From contig JAPOVK010000063.1 of NCBI GenBank assembly GCA_026708185.1, positions 1-64,000 of the forward strand: 64,000 bases of DNA, written 5' to 3'. Source of the stretch: Gammaproteobacteria bacterium. GTDB taxonomy: Bacteria; Pseudomonadota; Gammaproteobacteria; Pseudomonadales; Azotimanducaceae. Every line of letters starts with the position of its first letter. The first letter of the stretch is position 1. The position numbers and the translations under genes were made by a program. Shown here piece by piece: positions 37,931-47,497 of the stretch. Under the pieces are notes generated by a model. The model was not told where the DNA came from. It saw only the letters and a list, made by a program, of their open reading frames with translations, and searched no databases.

Positions 37931-39034
37931 CTAAGACTGCGGGTTGATCAGGTACTTCTCGCCGGTCGCCATTCGCCCGTAGTCAGCGACGGCCTCTAGT
38001 GATACGGCCCCGGTCAAGGACACGACCTTGGAGTAGCTGCTCGCGAACGTCGTCTTGATCTCGTCGGCCACCCGCTGGCGTAGCTTCTCGCTCTCCTCGG
38101 GGCCGACGCGATCCAGAAAGATCGGCAGCAGCCAGCCGCCGAGGCCCCACGCCATGCCGAAAGCGCGATCGAGGACCGTCGGGCCGCGCTCCAGGCCGCC
38201 GTAGATGTAGACCTGCTTGTGCGTGGCGGTGCCGTAGCGGTTGCCAGCGGCGCCGGCGCCGGCCAACGCCGCCTCCATGGACGCCAGCAATTGGCCCGCC
38301 AGGCGACCGCCGCCGGTGGCGTCGAACGCCAACGTGGCGCCGGTGTCCTTGAGCGCCGCGGTCAGGTCGTCGGCAAACGAGTCGGCGCTCGAGTTGACCA
38401 CATGCGTAGCACCGATTCCGCGGAGCAGGTCGACGTGCTCCTCGCGCCTGACGATGTTCACCAGGGGGATGCCCTCGTTGGTACAGACCTTCTGCAGCAT
38501 CTGGCCGAGATTGGACGCGGCAGCCGTGTGCGCCAGCGCCGTGTGGCCTTCCAACCGCATGGTTCCGATCATGCCGAGCACGGTCAGCGGATTGACGAAG
38601 CACGATGCGCCTTCGGCGGGTGTCGTGCCATCATGCAGGACGAGGCATTGGTCCGCCCGGCTGACCTTGAGCTGCGAGTACATGGCGCCGCCCCAAGTGG
38701 CGACCGTCTTGCCGAGGAGAGCTTGCGCGGCGAGATCGTCGCCGGCGCCGACCACGACGCCGGCACCCTCGTTCCCGCATGGCAAGGACCGACCGATGCG
38801 CGGTCCTATCATGGCCTGAGCCTCGGCCGGAATCTCGGCACGGACGCCGCCTTCGATCGCCTCGGCGCGGGTCATGTCGGCGCCACTGAAGAGCAGACCG
38901 AGATCGGACGGGTTGATCGGCGCCGCCTCGACGCGGATCAGCACCTCGGCAGGCCCGGGTGCCGGCTCGGCGACCTCGGCCACCGCGAGTTCCGCGTGTC
39001 CATCGGCGGTTACCGTGGATTGCATTTGCAGCAT
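37931..39034 (-). CDS. Zinc-independent MDR-family oxidoreductase (quinone-oxidoreductase-like)
   Basis: 367 residues. The GroES-like N-terminal domain (EVLIRVEAAPINPSDLGLLF) and GNEGAGVVV are typical of medium-chain dehydrogenases; the zinc-binding residues are not evident. The Rossmann part is weak in motif: AAASNLGQMLQKVC replaces the usual GGVG. It resembles the class with NADPH:quinone or enoyl reductase activity. It starts 14 bases after the SDR stop on the same strand. The start could also be the fourth codon (39025). Confidence 0.8.
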   Translation of the reverse strand: MLQMQSTVTADGHAELAVAEVAEPAPGPAEVLIRVEAAPINPSDLGLLFSGADMTRAEAIEGGVRAEIPAEAQAMIGPRIGRSLPCGNEGAGVVVGAGDDLAAQALLGKTVATWGGAMYSQLKVSRADQCLVLHDGTTPAEGASCFVNPLTVLGMIGTMRLEGHTALAHTAAASNLGQMLQKVCTNEGIPLVNIVRREEHVDLLRGIGATHVVNSSADSFADDLTAALKDTGATLAFDATGGGRLAGQLLASMEAALAGAGAAGNRYGTATHKQVYIYGGLERGPTVLDRAFGMAWGLGGWLLPIFLDRVGPEESEKLRQRVADEIKTTFASSYSKVVSLTGAVSLEAVADYGRMATGEKYLINPQS

Positions 39035-39048
39035 GTTTTGAGTCCTCT

Positions 39049-39795
39049 TTAGCCGCGCCCGATAAACGGCATCGACGACGCCATGACGGTGATGAACGGC
39101 ACGTTGGCGTCGAGCGGCAGGCTATCCATGTAGACCACGGCGTCGGCGACGTTCTGGACATCCATGGTCGGTTCGGGCCGGATCGATCCGTCCGGCTGTT
39201 TCGCACCGCGGCCCATGCGCCCGGTCATGGGCGTCAACGCGTTGCCGATGTCGATCTGGCCGCAGACGATGTTGTGCTCACGGCCGTCGAGGAACGTCGA
39301 GCGCGTCAGGCCGGTCAGTGCGTGCTTGGTCGACGTGTAGGGCGCCGAGTTCGGCCGCGGCACGTGCGCGGAGATCGAGCCGTTGTTGATGATCCGGCCG
39401 CCTTTAGGATCCTGGTCCTTCATCAGCCGGATCGCGTGCTGCGTGCAGAGGAAGGACCCGGTCAGGTTGATGTCGACGACGCGCTGCCACTGTTCCAGCG
39501 TCAGTTCCTCCATGGGCACCGGAGGCCCGCCGGTCCCCGCGTTGTTGAACAGGAGATCAAGGCGACCGAACGCCTCTTTCGTCTTCGCGAAGAGCGCCGC
39601 CACCGAGTCCGCGTCGCTGACGTCCGTCGGCACGGCGATGGCGCGATCCCCGGCGCCGGATTCCTCGACGACTTCCTCGAGGAGTTTGGCTCGTCGTCCA
39701 GCCAACGCGACCGAGTAGTCCTTCGCCAGGAGCGCGAGCGTCGTGGTCTTGCCGATGCCCGTCCCCGCACCGGTGACGATGGCGACTTTGCCCAT
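39049..39795 (-). CDS. Short-chain dehydrogenase/reductase
   Basis: 248 residues, classical SDR. Cofactor motif TGAGTGIG (8-15), NNAG, catalytic serine in NNGSIS and YTSTK with tyrosine and lysine. The substrate-binding C-terminal part holds [16 protein letters not shown]. It should oxidise or reduce a secondary alcohol/ketone. It follows the hydroxyacid dehydrogenase by 12 bases and precedes the MDR gene by 14. Confidence 0.92.
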   Translation of the reverse strand: MGKVAIVTGAGTGIGKTTTLALLAKDYSVALAGRRAKLLEEVVEESGAGDRAIAVPTDVSDADSVAALFAKTKEAFGRLDLLFNNAGTGGPPVPMEELTLEQWQRVVDINLTGSFLCTQHAIRLMKDQDPKGGRIINNGSISAHVPRPNSAPYTSTKHALTGLTRSTFLDGREHNIVCGQIDIGNALTPMTGRMGRGAKQPDGSIRPEPTMDVQNVADAVVYMDSLPLDANVPFITVMASSMPFIGRG

Positions 39796-39807
39796 TGTTG
39801 ATCCCCC

Positions 39808-40857
39808 CTAAACTGCCAATGCGGTGGAAAAACCCGGCACGCCCGCCCAGCGTCCGGTATCTGTCGCGTGCATCACCGCGATGGTCTTGATCACCTCGGG
39901 GTTCGCTAGGCCGTGCGGCTTTTGGCCGCTGAGCACGCGGATGATGTTCTCCGCCTGGCGGATCGGGCACTCCTCGAGGAAGGTCGGCGAGAAACCGGCC
40001 ACGTGTGGTGTAACGACGCAGTTCGGCAGTTTCAGCAGCGGATCCTGGCTGTCGATCGGCTCGACCTCCGTGACGTCGAGTGCGGCTGCCTCGAGTTGGC
40101 CGGCTTCGAGCGCCGCCGCCAACGCCGTGCCGTCGATGATCGGGCCGCGGGCGGTGTTGACCAGGAGCGCCGTCGACTTCAGCTTGCCGAGCGCGTTCGA
40201 GTCGAACATGTGCGTCGTCTCGCTGGTCGCCGAGCAGTGGATGGTGATGTAGTCCGCCCGTTCGAGGAGTTCCTCGAAGCTGACCATGCGCACGCCGTAC
40301 AGGTCACCCGTGGTCTGCTCGACGTAGGGGTCGTGGGCGACGATCTCGGCGGGGCCGAAGCCGCGGATGCGCGTTGCGAATGCGCGCCCGATGTTGCCGA
40401 AGCCGACGATCCCGACCGTGTGTCCCGCGATCCGCCGCACCGTCGTCTGGTAGGTGCGGCTCGAGCCCGGGATGTCCCGCCAATGACCCTCGCGGGTCGT
40501 GGCGATCGCGTCGTGCAGGTGGCGCGTCAGCGAGAGCAGCAAGGCGACCGCGTGGTCGGCGACCTCGGTGGTGTTGACGCCCGGCGTGTTGCAGGCGAGC
40601 ACGCCGAGTTCTGTCGCCGCGTCGAGGTCGATGGAGTCGACGCCGACGCCCAAGCGGCTGACCACCTTGAGCTTAGGACAGGCTTCCATCACGGCGCGCG
40701 TCGTCAGCGGCATCACGCCCACCTGGGCACCGTCGGCATCGCGCATCAACTCGATGAAGTCGTCCGTGCTCCGTACGGGACCCTCGATGACTTCGAATCC
40801 CGCGGCCTCGAAGAGGTCGACCCGGTTGTAGGGACTTGCCGGCAGCGCGACTTTCAC
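39808..40857 (-). CDS. D-2-hydroxyacid dehydrogenase family protein
   Basis: 349 residues. NAD-binding GFGNIGRAFATR, catalytic arginine in VNTARGP, glutamate in the TEVEPIDS region and histidine in VTPHVAGFSP, the triad of the PGDH/formate dehydrogenase family. A GTG at 40857 overlaps the TGA of the preceding luciferase-like gene by 4 bases (GTGA), giving coupling. Substrate may be a 2-hydroxy acid made in the same pathway; not determined. Confidence 0.9.
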   Translation of the reverse strand: MKVALPASPYNRVDLFEAAGFEVIEGPVRSTDDFIELMRDADGAQVGVMPLTTRAVMEACPKLKVVSRLGVGVDSIDLDAATELGVLACNTPGVNTTEVADHAVALLLSLTRHLHDAIATTREGHWRDIPGSSRTYQTTVRRIAGHTVGIVGFGNIGRAFATRIRGFGPAEIVAHDPYVEQTTGDLYGVRMVSFEELLERADYITIHCSATSETTHMFDSNALGKLKSTALLVNTARGPIIDGTALAAALEAGQLEAAALDVTEVEPIDSQDPLLKLPNCVVTPHVAGFSPTFLEECPIRQAENIIRVLSGQKPHGLANPEVIKTIAVMHATDTGRWAGVPGFSTALAV

Positions 40858-42101
40858 TCGGCCTTCTCCTCGGCGTCCGCCTTCGCGCGCACGGGCGCCG
40901 ACAGTGCCGTCTTGGCCGGTCCCGCGCCCGCCGCGGCCTGCATGGCTTCGGCCGCGCGCTTGTTCTCCTGGATCTTGCTCATGATGGCAGCGCCGGCGCG
41001 CATCCACGTGTCGCGGTTCTCGATGACGAACTTGTTCGACTCGCGGTAGTTGTCGAGCATGCCGTTGACCTCCGGCATCACGTAACGGGCCACCAGGTCC
41101 CAACTGTTCAGCGTGTCCGCGCGGTTCGCCCAGTCATGGACGAAGCCGATCGCGGTGCCGAAACCGCCGGTCACGTCGATCATCTTCTCGATGCGCTCGA
41201 CGAGATCGCGCGGTGTGCCGATGACGGCGACGCTGTCCTCGCTGAACGCCGTGACGTCGACGGCTTCGTCGGGGGTCTTGAAGATCGTGCCCTCGCCCGC
41301 CGCCAAGGTGCCGACGGTGTATTCGTTGTTGTGCCGGAAAAGGCCTTCCTTCGCTTGCTCGCGCGCCTTTTCGCGGGTCTCGGCGATGTGCCAACTCATG
41401 ACGATGCGCCATGTGCTTCGGTCCACCGTGCGGTCGTGCTTGGCCGCGGATTCCTCCGCGAAGCTCCATTGCAGCGGCAGCGCCTGCAGCCCCGCCTTGG
41501 TCGTCGAGCCGATGGACAGCACCCCGGCCCCGTGCTTTCCGGCGAGCGTCATGCCGGACGGGCTGACCATGGAGGCCACGGCGAACTCCATGTCCTTCTG
41601 CAGGGGAAGCAACTGCAGCTTGGCTTCGTTCAATTGGAACCACTCGCTCTCGTAGCTGAAGCGTTCGCCGCCTTCGAACAACCTGCGGATGACGCCCATG
41701 GCCTCGTCCTGCCGGTCGCGCAGCACCATGGGGTCGACGCCGAGGGTGTGGGCATCGGACGGCAAGGCACCCGGCCCCGAGCCGAAAATCACCCGGCCGC
41801 CGCTCTGGTAGTCGAGTTGGACCATCCGCTGCGCCACCATGAACGGGTGGTGGTACGGCAGCGACACCACCCCGGTACCGAGCCGGATACGGTGGGTGCG
41901 CTCCGCGGCGGCCGCCAGGAACAGCTCGGGCGAGGCGATCACCTCCCAACCGGTCGAGTGGTGTTCGCCGCACCAGAATTCGTCGAATCCGAGACGGTCC
42001 ATGTGTTCGACGAGGTCAAGGTCGCTGCGCATCTGCAGGAACGGGTTCTCGCCGATCGGGTGGTGTGGGGCCAGGAAGGCGCCGAACTTGATGTCGCCCA
42101 T
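40854..42101 (-). CDS. Luciferase-like (LLM) flavin monooxygenase
   Basis: 415 residues of the bacterial luciferase fold. FDEFWCGEHHSTG gives the conserved E-H-H, IRLGTGVVSLPYHHP and GRVIFGSGPGALPSD give the flavin phosphate region. It resembles limonene-monooxygenase-like LLM enzymes. The C-terminal 40 residues are a low-complexity Ala/Lys/Glu tail (AAAGAGPAKTALSAPVRAK). ATG at 42101. Its stop overlaps the next gene by 4 bases. It needs a reduced flavin from elsewhere. Confidence 0.88.
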   Translation of the reverse strand: MGDIKFGAFLAPHHPIGENPFLQMRSDLDLVEHMDRLGFDEFWCGEHHSTGWEVIASPELFLAAAAERTHRIRLGTGVVSLPYHHPFMVAQRMVQLDYQSGGRVIFGSGPGALPSDAHTLGVDPMVLRDRQDEAMGVIRRLFEGGERFSYESEWFQLNEAKLQLLPLQKDMEFAVASMVSPSGMTLAGKHGAGVLSIGSTTKAGLQALPLQWSFAEESAAKHDRTVDRSTWRIVMSWHIAETREKAREQAKEGLFRHNNEYTVGTLAAGEGTIFKTPDEAVDVTAFSEDSVAVIGTPRDLVERIEKMIDVTGGFGTAIGFVHDWANRADTLNSWDLVARYVMPEVNGMLDNYRESNKFVIENRDTWMRAGAAIMSKIQENKRAAEAMQAAAGAGPAKTALSAPVRAKADAEEKAE

Positions 42102-42130
42102 CGTGTGCTCCTCGTTCGTTGATTTGCGGG

Positions 42131-43135
42131 TTAAAGCAGCTCTTCAGCCATGAAGCGCAGCGTGTCGGGGTTTCCGGCGCCGACGTTGAGCATCGTCACC
42201 GGGCTCTCCTTCCACGCAGCGAGGCGCTCGCGAATGCGCTCCTTGGGGCCGACCAGCGAGATCTCGTCGCACAGTTCGTCGGGAACCGCGGCCATGGCCT
42301 CGTCGCGGCGACCGGCCATGAAGAGGTCCTGGACATGCTGCGCCTCGTCGCCGAATCCCATGCGCGAGATGTGGTCCTTGTGGACGTTGAACGATTTGGC
42401 CCCCATGCCGCCGACGTAGAAACCGACGTTCTGCTTGATCTGCATCAGTGCGCGGTCGACGTCGTCGTCGACGATGACCGGCACCGAGGCGGCGATCTCG
42501 AAGTCCATGTTCTTGATACGCATGGCGTCCGCGTACATGTCCATCATGCGGTACGGCGACAGGAACATCGGGATCCAGCCGTCGCAGATCTCGGCGCCCA
42601 TCGCGACGTTCTTCGGACCCTCGGCGCCGAGGTAGACCGGAATTCGCTCACGCACAGGATGCAGGATGAGCTTCAGGGGCTTGCCGAGGCCCGTGCCGCC
42701 GGGCATGGGAAGCTGGTAGTGCTTGCCGTCGAAGGACACGGGGCCGTCGCGGGAGACGATCTTGCGGAAGATCGCCACCCACTCCCGGGTTCGCGCCAGC
42801 GGCTTGGGATAAGGCTGGCCGTACCAGCCTTCAACGACTTGCGGGCCGGATACGCCGATGCCGAGGATCAGGCGGCCGTTGGACAGGTAGTCCAGGGACA
42901 CCGCGTGCATCGCCGCACTTGCGGGCGTGCGCGCGGAGATTTGCATGATCGACGAACCAACGTTGATGCGCTCGGTGTGCGCGGCAATCCAGGTGAGCGG
43001 CGTGAAGCAGTCGGCACCGTAGATCTCGGGTGCCCAGATGGTGTCGTAGCCGAGCGACTCGGCCTCCTTGGCGAGCCCGACGATGCGCTCCCCGCCGGGC
43101 GGTCCAAACGCGCCAATCCCAAGTCCGAGCTTCAT
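42131..43135 (-). CDS. LLM-class oxidoreductase, F420-dependent-like
   Basis: 334 residues. MKLGLGIGAFGPPG, the GYDTIWAPEIYGAD segment and VGSSIMQISARTPAS are typical of the F420-dependent group (Rv3520c-like) of luciferase-like enzymes, followed by LILGIGVSGPQVVEGWYG and IPVYLGAEGPKNVAMGAE. Whether F420 or FMN is used cannot be decided; no F420 synthesis gene is in the window. It precedes the LLM monooxygenase by 29 bases. Confidence 0.85.
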   Translation of the reverse strand: MKLGLGIGAFGPPGGERIVGLAKEAESLGYDTIWAPEIYGADCFTPLTWIAAHTERINVGSSIMQISARTPASAAMHAVSLDYLSNGRLILGIGVSGPQVVEGWYGQPYPKPLARTREWVAIFRKIVSRDGPVSFDGKHYQLPMPGGTGLGKPLKLILHPVRERIPVYLGAEGPKNVAMGAEICDGWIPMFLSPYRMMDMYADAMRIKNMDFEIAASVPVIVDDDVDRALMQIKQNVGFYVGGMGAKSFNVHKDHISRMGFGDEAQHVQDLFMAGRRDEAMAAVPDELCDEISLVGPKERIRERLAAWKESPVTMLNVGAGNPDTLRFMAEELL

Positions 43136-43214
43136 GCCCTTCCCTCAAGCAAAACGGCAAGCTTACACGGTAATGGGCACGGCTTGACGGCTTGGAGTAC
43201 GGCCAAAGCCGTGG

Positions 43215-44408
43215 CTACATCTTCCAGTCCAGCATCAACCAGAACTTCGTGGTGTCGGTCGCATGTGCCTCGGCGCTGTAGCGCGACGTCTTGACGAGCA
43301 GATCCAAGTTGTCGCGGATCGGATAGGTCAGCGACATGCCCACCTCCGAGCCGTAGTCGGCACCACCTTCGTCGGCGCGGAAGTCATGGTAGACGAGCGT
43401 CACGTTGGCGCGGCCGAGCTTCGTTCCCGCGGCGACCCACCGGTCCTGAACGCCGTCGTTGGGCGTCACCAGGAACCTGTCGGTCCAGCCTTGCCACTTG
43501 TGCAGGGTCCCGATCGGTGTGCGGAACCCGACCGCGCCGTCGTCGCTGCCCAAGTGATGAAGTCCCAGGGTCAGCGTGAACGGGTCTAGTGCGAAGTCTC
43601 CCTGAAGGGAGTAGAAGACGACGTCGAAGGCAAGCGGGTTGTCGCCCCAGTCCGACTGACGGGCGACCGATGCGTGCAGGTTCACCACATCCAACTGGGC
43701 CTGGTACTCGACGCCGTAGGTGGCGTTCGAGAACTGCGGCCCGTTGGCGTTCTGGAAGTCCAGCAAGTACGTGAAGGCGGTGACGGCGTGGTTGTCCGCC
43801 GGATCCGCCGTCGCGCGGAAGAGGTGCGAATTGCCGTACCAGTCACCAGGCTGCGCACCGTCGCCGGGGCCGAAAATGCGGTTGACGTTGTGCAGGTACG
43901 TGTACTCCCACGCCAGGCCCTCGCCGACGCGCTCGACCCTGACCGCATCGTAGGTCTGTTCGTTCTGGCGAAACGCGACCCCGCCGACCATCCGCTGCGT
44001 GCCGTGGATGATGCGTTGCCGACCGGTCGTCACCGTTACCGGCCCGCTCGCGTATTTGACGAAGGCCTGGTTCAGATCGAAGCCCTCGGGGTCGGCCACG
44101 ACCGGGTACTGCGTTCGGCCATTCGTGGTGGAGTTGAAGCTGTCTAGGCCGAGGATGAGTGCGTAGTCGGCCTCGACCCCCAACGTCACCGCCCCTGCGG
44201 GTGCCGAGTTCCACGTCATGCGGGCGCGCGCCGTGGACGCCTTCGCATCCTTGCCGAAATAGGCTTGGTCGACCTGTTCGAACCGGTAGCGGAAGCCCAG
44301 CGATGCCTTGCCGTTGGCGATGGCCTCGCGCAGTTCCATCGATGCGGGCTCAGCCGGCGCGGCGAGCACAGTCGAGACCACGAGGACGGCAACGGCGTAG
44401 CGGGTCAC
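43215..44408 (-). CDS. Outer-membrane barrel protein, alginate-export-like porin
   Basis: 397 residues. Signal peptide from GTG at 44408 (AAGGAG nine bases upstream), cleavage near EPA-SMELREAI. The mature part is strand-rich with LGFRYRFEQVDQAYF, TVTTGRQRIIHGTQRMVGGVAFRQNEQTYD, a pattern seen in alginate_export/AlgE-like porins, and a C-terminal F-W-L-M-L-D-W-K-M. It should let a hydrophobic or acidic substrate through the outer membrane. It is the first gene of the minus-strand run. Confidence 0.78.
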   Translation of the reverse strand: MTRYAVAVLVVSTVLAAPAEPASMELREAIANGKASLGFRYRFEQVDQAYFGKDAKASTARARMTWNSAPAGAVTLGVEADYALILGLDSFNSTTNGRTQYPVVADPEGFDLNQAFVKYASGPVTVTTGRQRIIHGTQRMVGGVAFRQNEQTYDAVRVERVGEGLAWEYTYLHNVNRIFGPGDGAQPGDWYGNSHLFRATADPADNHAVTAFTYLLDFQNANGPQFSNATYGVEYQAQLDVVNLHASVARQSDWGDNPLAFDVVFYSLQGDFALDPFTLTLGLHHLGSDDGAVGFRTPIGTLHKWQGWTDRFLVTPNDGVQDRWVAAGTKLGRANVTLVYHDFRADEGGADYGSEVGMSLTYPIRDNLDLLVKTSRYSAEAHATDTTKFWLMLDWKM

Positions 44409-44530
44409 GGCAATCGTCTCCTTCGTACAAACGTCCACGGCTTCAGCGGGCGTCCGTCCGGTCCACTCCTAGGCGTATTGTAGTCGAACGACCACCCGCT
44501 ATTATCGCCCTCCAACAACAACTTAGGGAA

Positions 44531-46927
44531 ATGCGAGTCGTGCCAGAACAACCCAGCGCGCTCGGCGAACTGCGCGTCCTCGACCTCACCGACGAACGCG
44601 CAATCTACGGCGCCAAGCTGTTGGCCGACCTCGGCGCCGATGTCGTCCGCCCCGAGCCACCGGACGGCGACCCGCTGCGAGGGCGCGGGCCGCATGTCGA
44701 CGGTGAGGTGTCGACGAGTTCGCTGTGGTATGCGTTTTTCGCGTCCAACCGTAAGACCGTTCGCCTCGACCTCGCGACACCCGCCGGCAAGGCGGAACTC
44801 GCGACGCTGGTCGACCGCGCCGATGTCGTCTTGGCCTGCGATGGGGCGTTCGGCGTCCAAGACGCCGCCCTCGCCGATGCGCTCGCCGCGCGGCCTGAGC
44901 TGGTCGTGATCGACACGTCGTCCTTCGGTCCCGACGGGCCCTGGCGCGACTACCTGGCGCCCGACCTCGTCGCCGGCGCACTCGGCGGCGCGGTAGCGAC
45001 CACGGGCGACGCCGACACGCCACCGCTCAAGACGTTTGGCGAACTGAACTTCGTGCTTTCGGGAACGTATACCGCGATCGCAGCTCTCGCGGCCGTCAAC
45101 CGGGTCCGGGAAACCGGCGCCGGACAACGCGGCCACGTCCCGGTCCACGAGTGCATCGCCTCTTGTCTCGAGCACGTCCTGATGTGGTACTGGTACCACG
45201 AACGGTTGCCGAACTCGTCCGGGGCGGCGCTGGAACGGCGCGGCAGCCTGCATTGGTCCAATGCCTACGTGGTCATGCCTGCCCAAGGCGGCACGATAAT
45301 GGTCACGCCCACCCCCTCCTTCGACAATCAACTCGTGTGGCTGATCGAAAAGGACGCGCACGAGGATCTGCTTGATCCCAAGTACCAGGAACCGGAGAAC
45401 CGTCGGGCGTTCATCCAGCGCATGATGGCGGTGCTGCGCTCGTGGGTGGCAAAGCGCGATGTCGAGGAGCTCTTCTTCGAGGCGCAGGCCCACCACGCGC
45501 CGTACGGTTGGGTGCTGCCCGTCGACAAGGTGGCGGCAAACCCGCAGCTTGAGGCCCGCCAATGGTGGACCGACTACCGGGTCGACGGTCGCGACGTGCA
45601 GGGACCGGGCACACCCTATCGTCTGAGCGCCACGCCCTGGACGATGAGTCCGCCCAGGGAAGGCAGTGAACCCTGGGAAAAACGACGGCGAGACCCGTCC
45701 GTATCGAGCATGGCGCCGCAAGCTCGCCCACTCGAGGGGTTGCGCATCCTCGACTTCACGCACGTCCTCGCCGGGCCGTTCGCCACCCGCATTCTCGGCG
45801 ACCTCGGCGCCGACGTGGTCAAGGTCAACTCGACGGCCCGGGCCGGCCCCAACGGGCCGGACAGCATCTACTACATCATGTGGAACCGGAACAAGCGTGG
45901 ACTCGCCCTGGACATGTCCCGAACCGAGAGTCGCGACATCTGCCGGCGCCTCGCCGAGAAGGCGGACGTCGTCATCGACAACTTCTCGGTCGGCGTCCTC
46001 GACCGCTGGGGAGTCGGCTACGACGAGGTCCATGCCGCCAACCCGAAAGTGATCTACGTGCAGATGTCCGGCATGGGCGACGGCGGCCCCTGGTCGAACT
46101 TCGTCACCTACGCACCGACCATTCACGCCCTGGCAGGCCTGACCTACTTGACCGGCGTGCCGGGACGGCAGGACATCGGCATCGGCTACTCCTACAACGA
46201 CCACTGCGCGGGGCTGCACGGCGCCTGCGCGATCCTCGCCGCCGTCGAAGCCCGCCGACACACCGGCCGGGGCCAACGCATTGACATGTCCCAGTTCGAA
46301 GTCGGCGTCAACCTCTTGGGCCCTACGCTGCTCGACTACTTCGCCAACGGCCGCGCCGCACAACCTTCCGGCAACAAGCTGCCCTACGATCTCGCCGCGC
46401 CGCACAACTGCTACCCCTGCGCCGGCGCCGCATCCGATGCGGTCGCCGACGAACGCTGGGTCGCCATCGCCTGCCTCTCCGACGCCCAGTGGCAGGCACT
46501 CCGTGCGGTCATGGGCTACCCCGAATGGGCGCGCGACCCCGCGCTCGAAAAAGCCGCAGGCCGGGTCGCGGATGCGGACCTCGACGGACGGGTCGCCGCG
46601 TGGACGCGAACGTTGACGGCAACCGAGGTGATGGTCCGGTGCCAGGATGCCGGCGTGCCTGCGGGTGTCGTGCAGACCGGGGCCGATCTGGGCGATCACG
46701 ACCCCCAACTCCGCCACAACGGTTTCCTGGCGGAGTTCGACGAGCCCCACCCGGGGCCGGGGACGGTCTACGTGGACCGTCTTCCCATCTACTACGAAGC
46801 CACGCCCTGCGACGTCTACCGGCGCGCGCGGCGCATCGGCGAAGACAACGCTGCCGTCCTAGCCGACTGGCTGGGTCTGCCGGATGCCGACGTACGTCGG
46901 GGGGAGGAGGACGGCTTCCTGACATAG
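44531..46927 (+). CDS. Fused double class III CoA-transferase (CaiB/BaiF family)
   Basis: 798 residues with two CaiB/BaiF domains: about 1-390 (LRVLDLTDERAIYGAKLLADLGADVVR) and about 397-798 (RILDFTHVLAGPFATRILGDLGADVVKV). Domain 2 has the catalytic aspartate, D557 in YSYNDHCAG. In domain 1 the equivalent position reads G-E171-L-N, so it probably lacks the catalytic residue and may be structural. Two-domain fusions occur in DddD and other proteins, but that does not fix the substrate. ATG follows TTAGGGAA. It is divergent from the porin-led run. Confidence 0.85.
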   Translation: MRVVPEQPSALGELRVLDLTDERAIYGAKLLADLGADVVRPEPPDGDPLRGRGPHVDGEVSTSSLWYAFFASNRKTVRLDLATPAGKAELATLVDRADVVLACDGAFGVQDAALADALAARPELVVIDTSSFGPDGPWRDYLAPDLVAGALGGAVATTGDADTPPLKTFGELNFVLSGTYTAIAALAAVNRVRETGAGQRGHVPVHECIASCLEHVLMWYWYHERLPNSSGAALERRGSLHWSNAYVVMPAQGGTIMVTPTPSFDNQLVWLIEKDAHEDLLDPKYQEPENRRAFIQRMMAVLRSWVAKRDVEELFFEAQAHHAPYGWVLPVDKVAANPQLEARQWWTDYRVDGRDVQGPGTPYRLSATPWTMSPPREGSEPWEKRRRDPSVSSMAPQARPLEGLRILDFTHVLAGPFATRILGDLGADVVKVNSTARAGPNGPDSIYYIMWNRNKRGLALDMSRTESRDICRRLAEKADVVIDNFSVGVLDRWGVGYDEVHAANPKVIYVQMSGMGDGGPWSNFVTYAPTIHALAGLTYLTGVPGRQDIGIGYSYNDHCAGLHGACAILAAVEARRHTGRGQRIDMSQFEVGVNLLGPTLLDYFANGRAAQPSGNKLPYDLAAPHNCYPCAGAASDAVADERWVAIACLSDAQWQALRAVMGYPEWARDPALEKAAGRVADADLDGRVAAWTRTLTATEVMVRCQDAGVPAGVVQTGADLGDHDPQLRHNGFLAEFDEPHPGPGTVYVDRLPIYYEATPCDVYRRARRIGEDNAAVLADWLGLPDADVRRGEEDGFLT

Positions 46928-46985
46928 GCGCACTGTGCCCAAGGCGTCCAAGTCCCCACTCGGCCAACGCGTACCGCGCCGGGAG

Positions 46986-47408
46986 CTAGCGCACGTGAAG
47001 GTCGACGATGAAGCGCTTGCCGAGCAGTTTCAGCGCCGCCTCGACCTGGTCCACGTGGGAACGATGGCCAAGATCCACCAACCGGCGCACGGTGCCCTCC
47101 ACCGTGTTGAGGCGCTCGGCAAGCGCCACGTTGGAGATGTTCTGGTCGCGCATGGTCTGGTACAACGCAACCTTCGCGGCGATCAGGAGCGGCAGGTCCA
47201 CCAGGTCGCGCAGCCGTCCGGGGGATGGTCGCGGCATGTCACGGCGCTCCCTAGCGTAGCCGTGCAACGCGGCGACCAGCGCGACCCGGGCGGCATCGAT
47301 GGCATGGCGGCGGCTACCCGCTCGGGTCGAAAGCCCTGGCAGATCCGGGAAGGTCACCACGGCGACGCCGTTGCGGGCTTGGATTTCTACGGGATAGGCG
47401 AGTCTCAT
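46986..47408 (-). CDS. HicB-like antitoxin (orphan)
   Basis: 140 residues: an N-terminal HicB-type domain (YPVEIQARNGVAVVTFPDLPGL) followed by a helical region with a Cro-like HTH (ISNVALAERLNTVEGTVRRLVD). HicB partners neutralise HicA mRNA interferases and bind DNA. No HicA-like reading frame is visible on either side. A perfect inverted repeat lies 66-89 bases upstream, suitable for autoregulation. Confidence 0.75.
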   Translation of the reverse strand: MRLAYPVEIQARNGVAVVTFPDLPGLSTRAGSRRHAIDAARVALVAALHGYARERRDMPRPSPGRLRDLVDLPLLIAAKVALYQTMRDQNISNVALAERLNTVEGTVRRLVDLGHRSHVDQVEAALKLLGKRFIVDLHVR

Positions 47409-47473
47409 ACAGGGCAGTCTGACCGGCGGCTAGCCGGGCGTCGTTAGGACATCGGCTCGCCAACGCGTAAGAG

Positions 47474-47497
47474 AAGGCTTAAATTGACGTAAGCCTT
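47474..47497. promoter_or_regulatory. Inverted repeat upstream of the HicB-like gene
   Basis: AAGGCTTA and TAAGCCTT, 8-bp perfect arms with an 8-base centre. It may be the operator of the antitoxin. Read on the plus strand it is followed by TT, so a weak terminator is an alternative. Confidence 0.45.
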
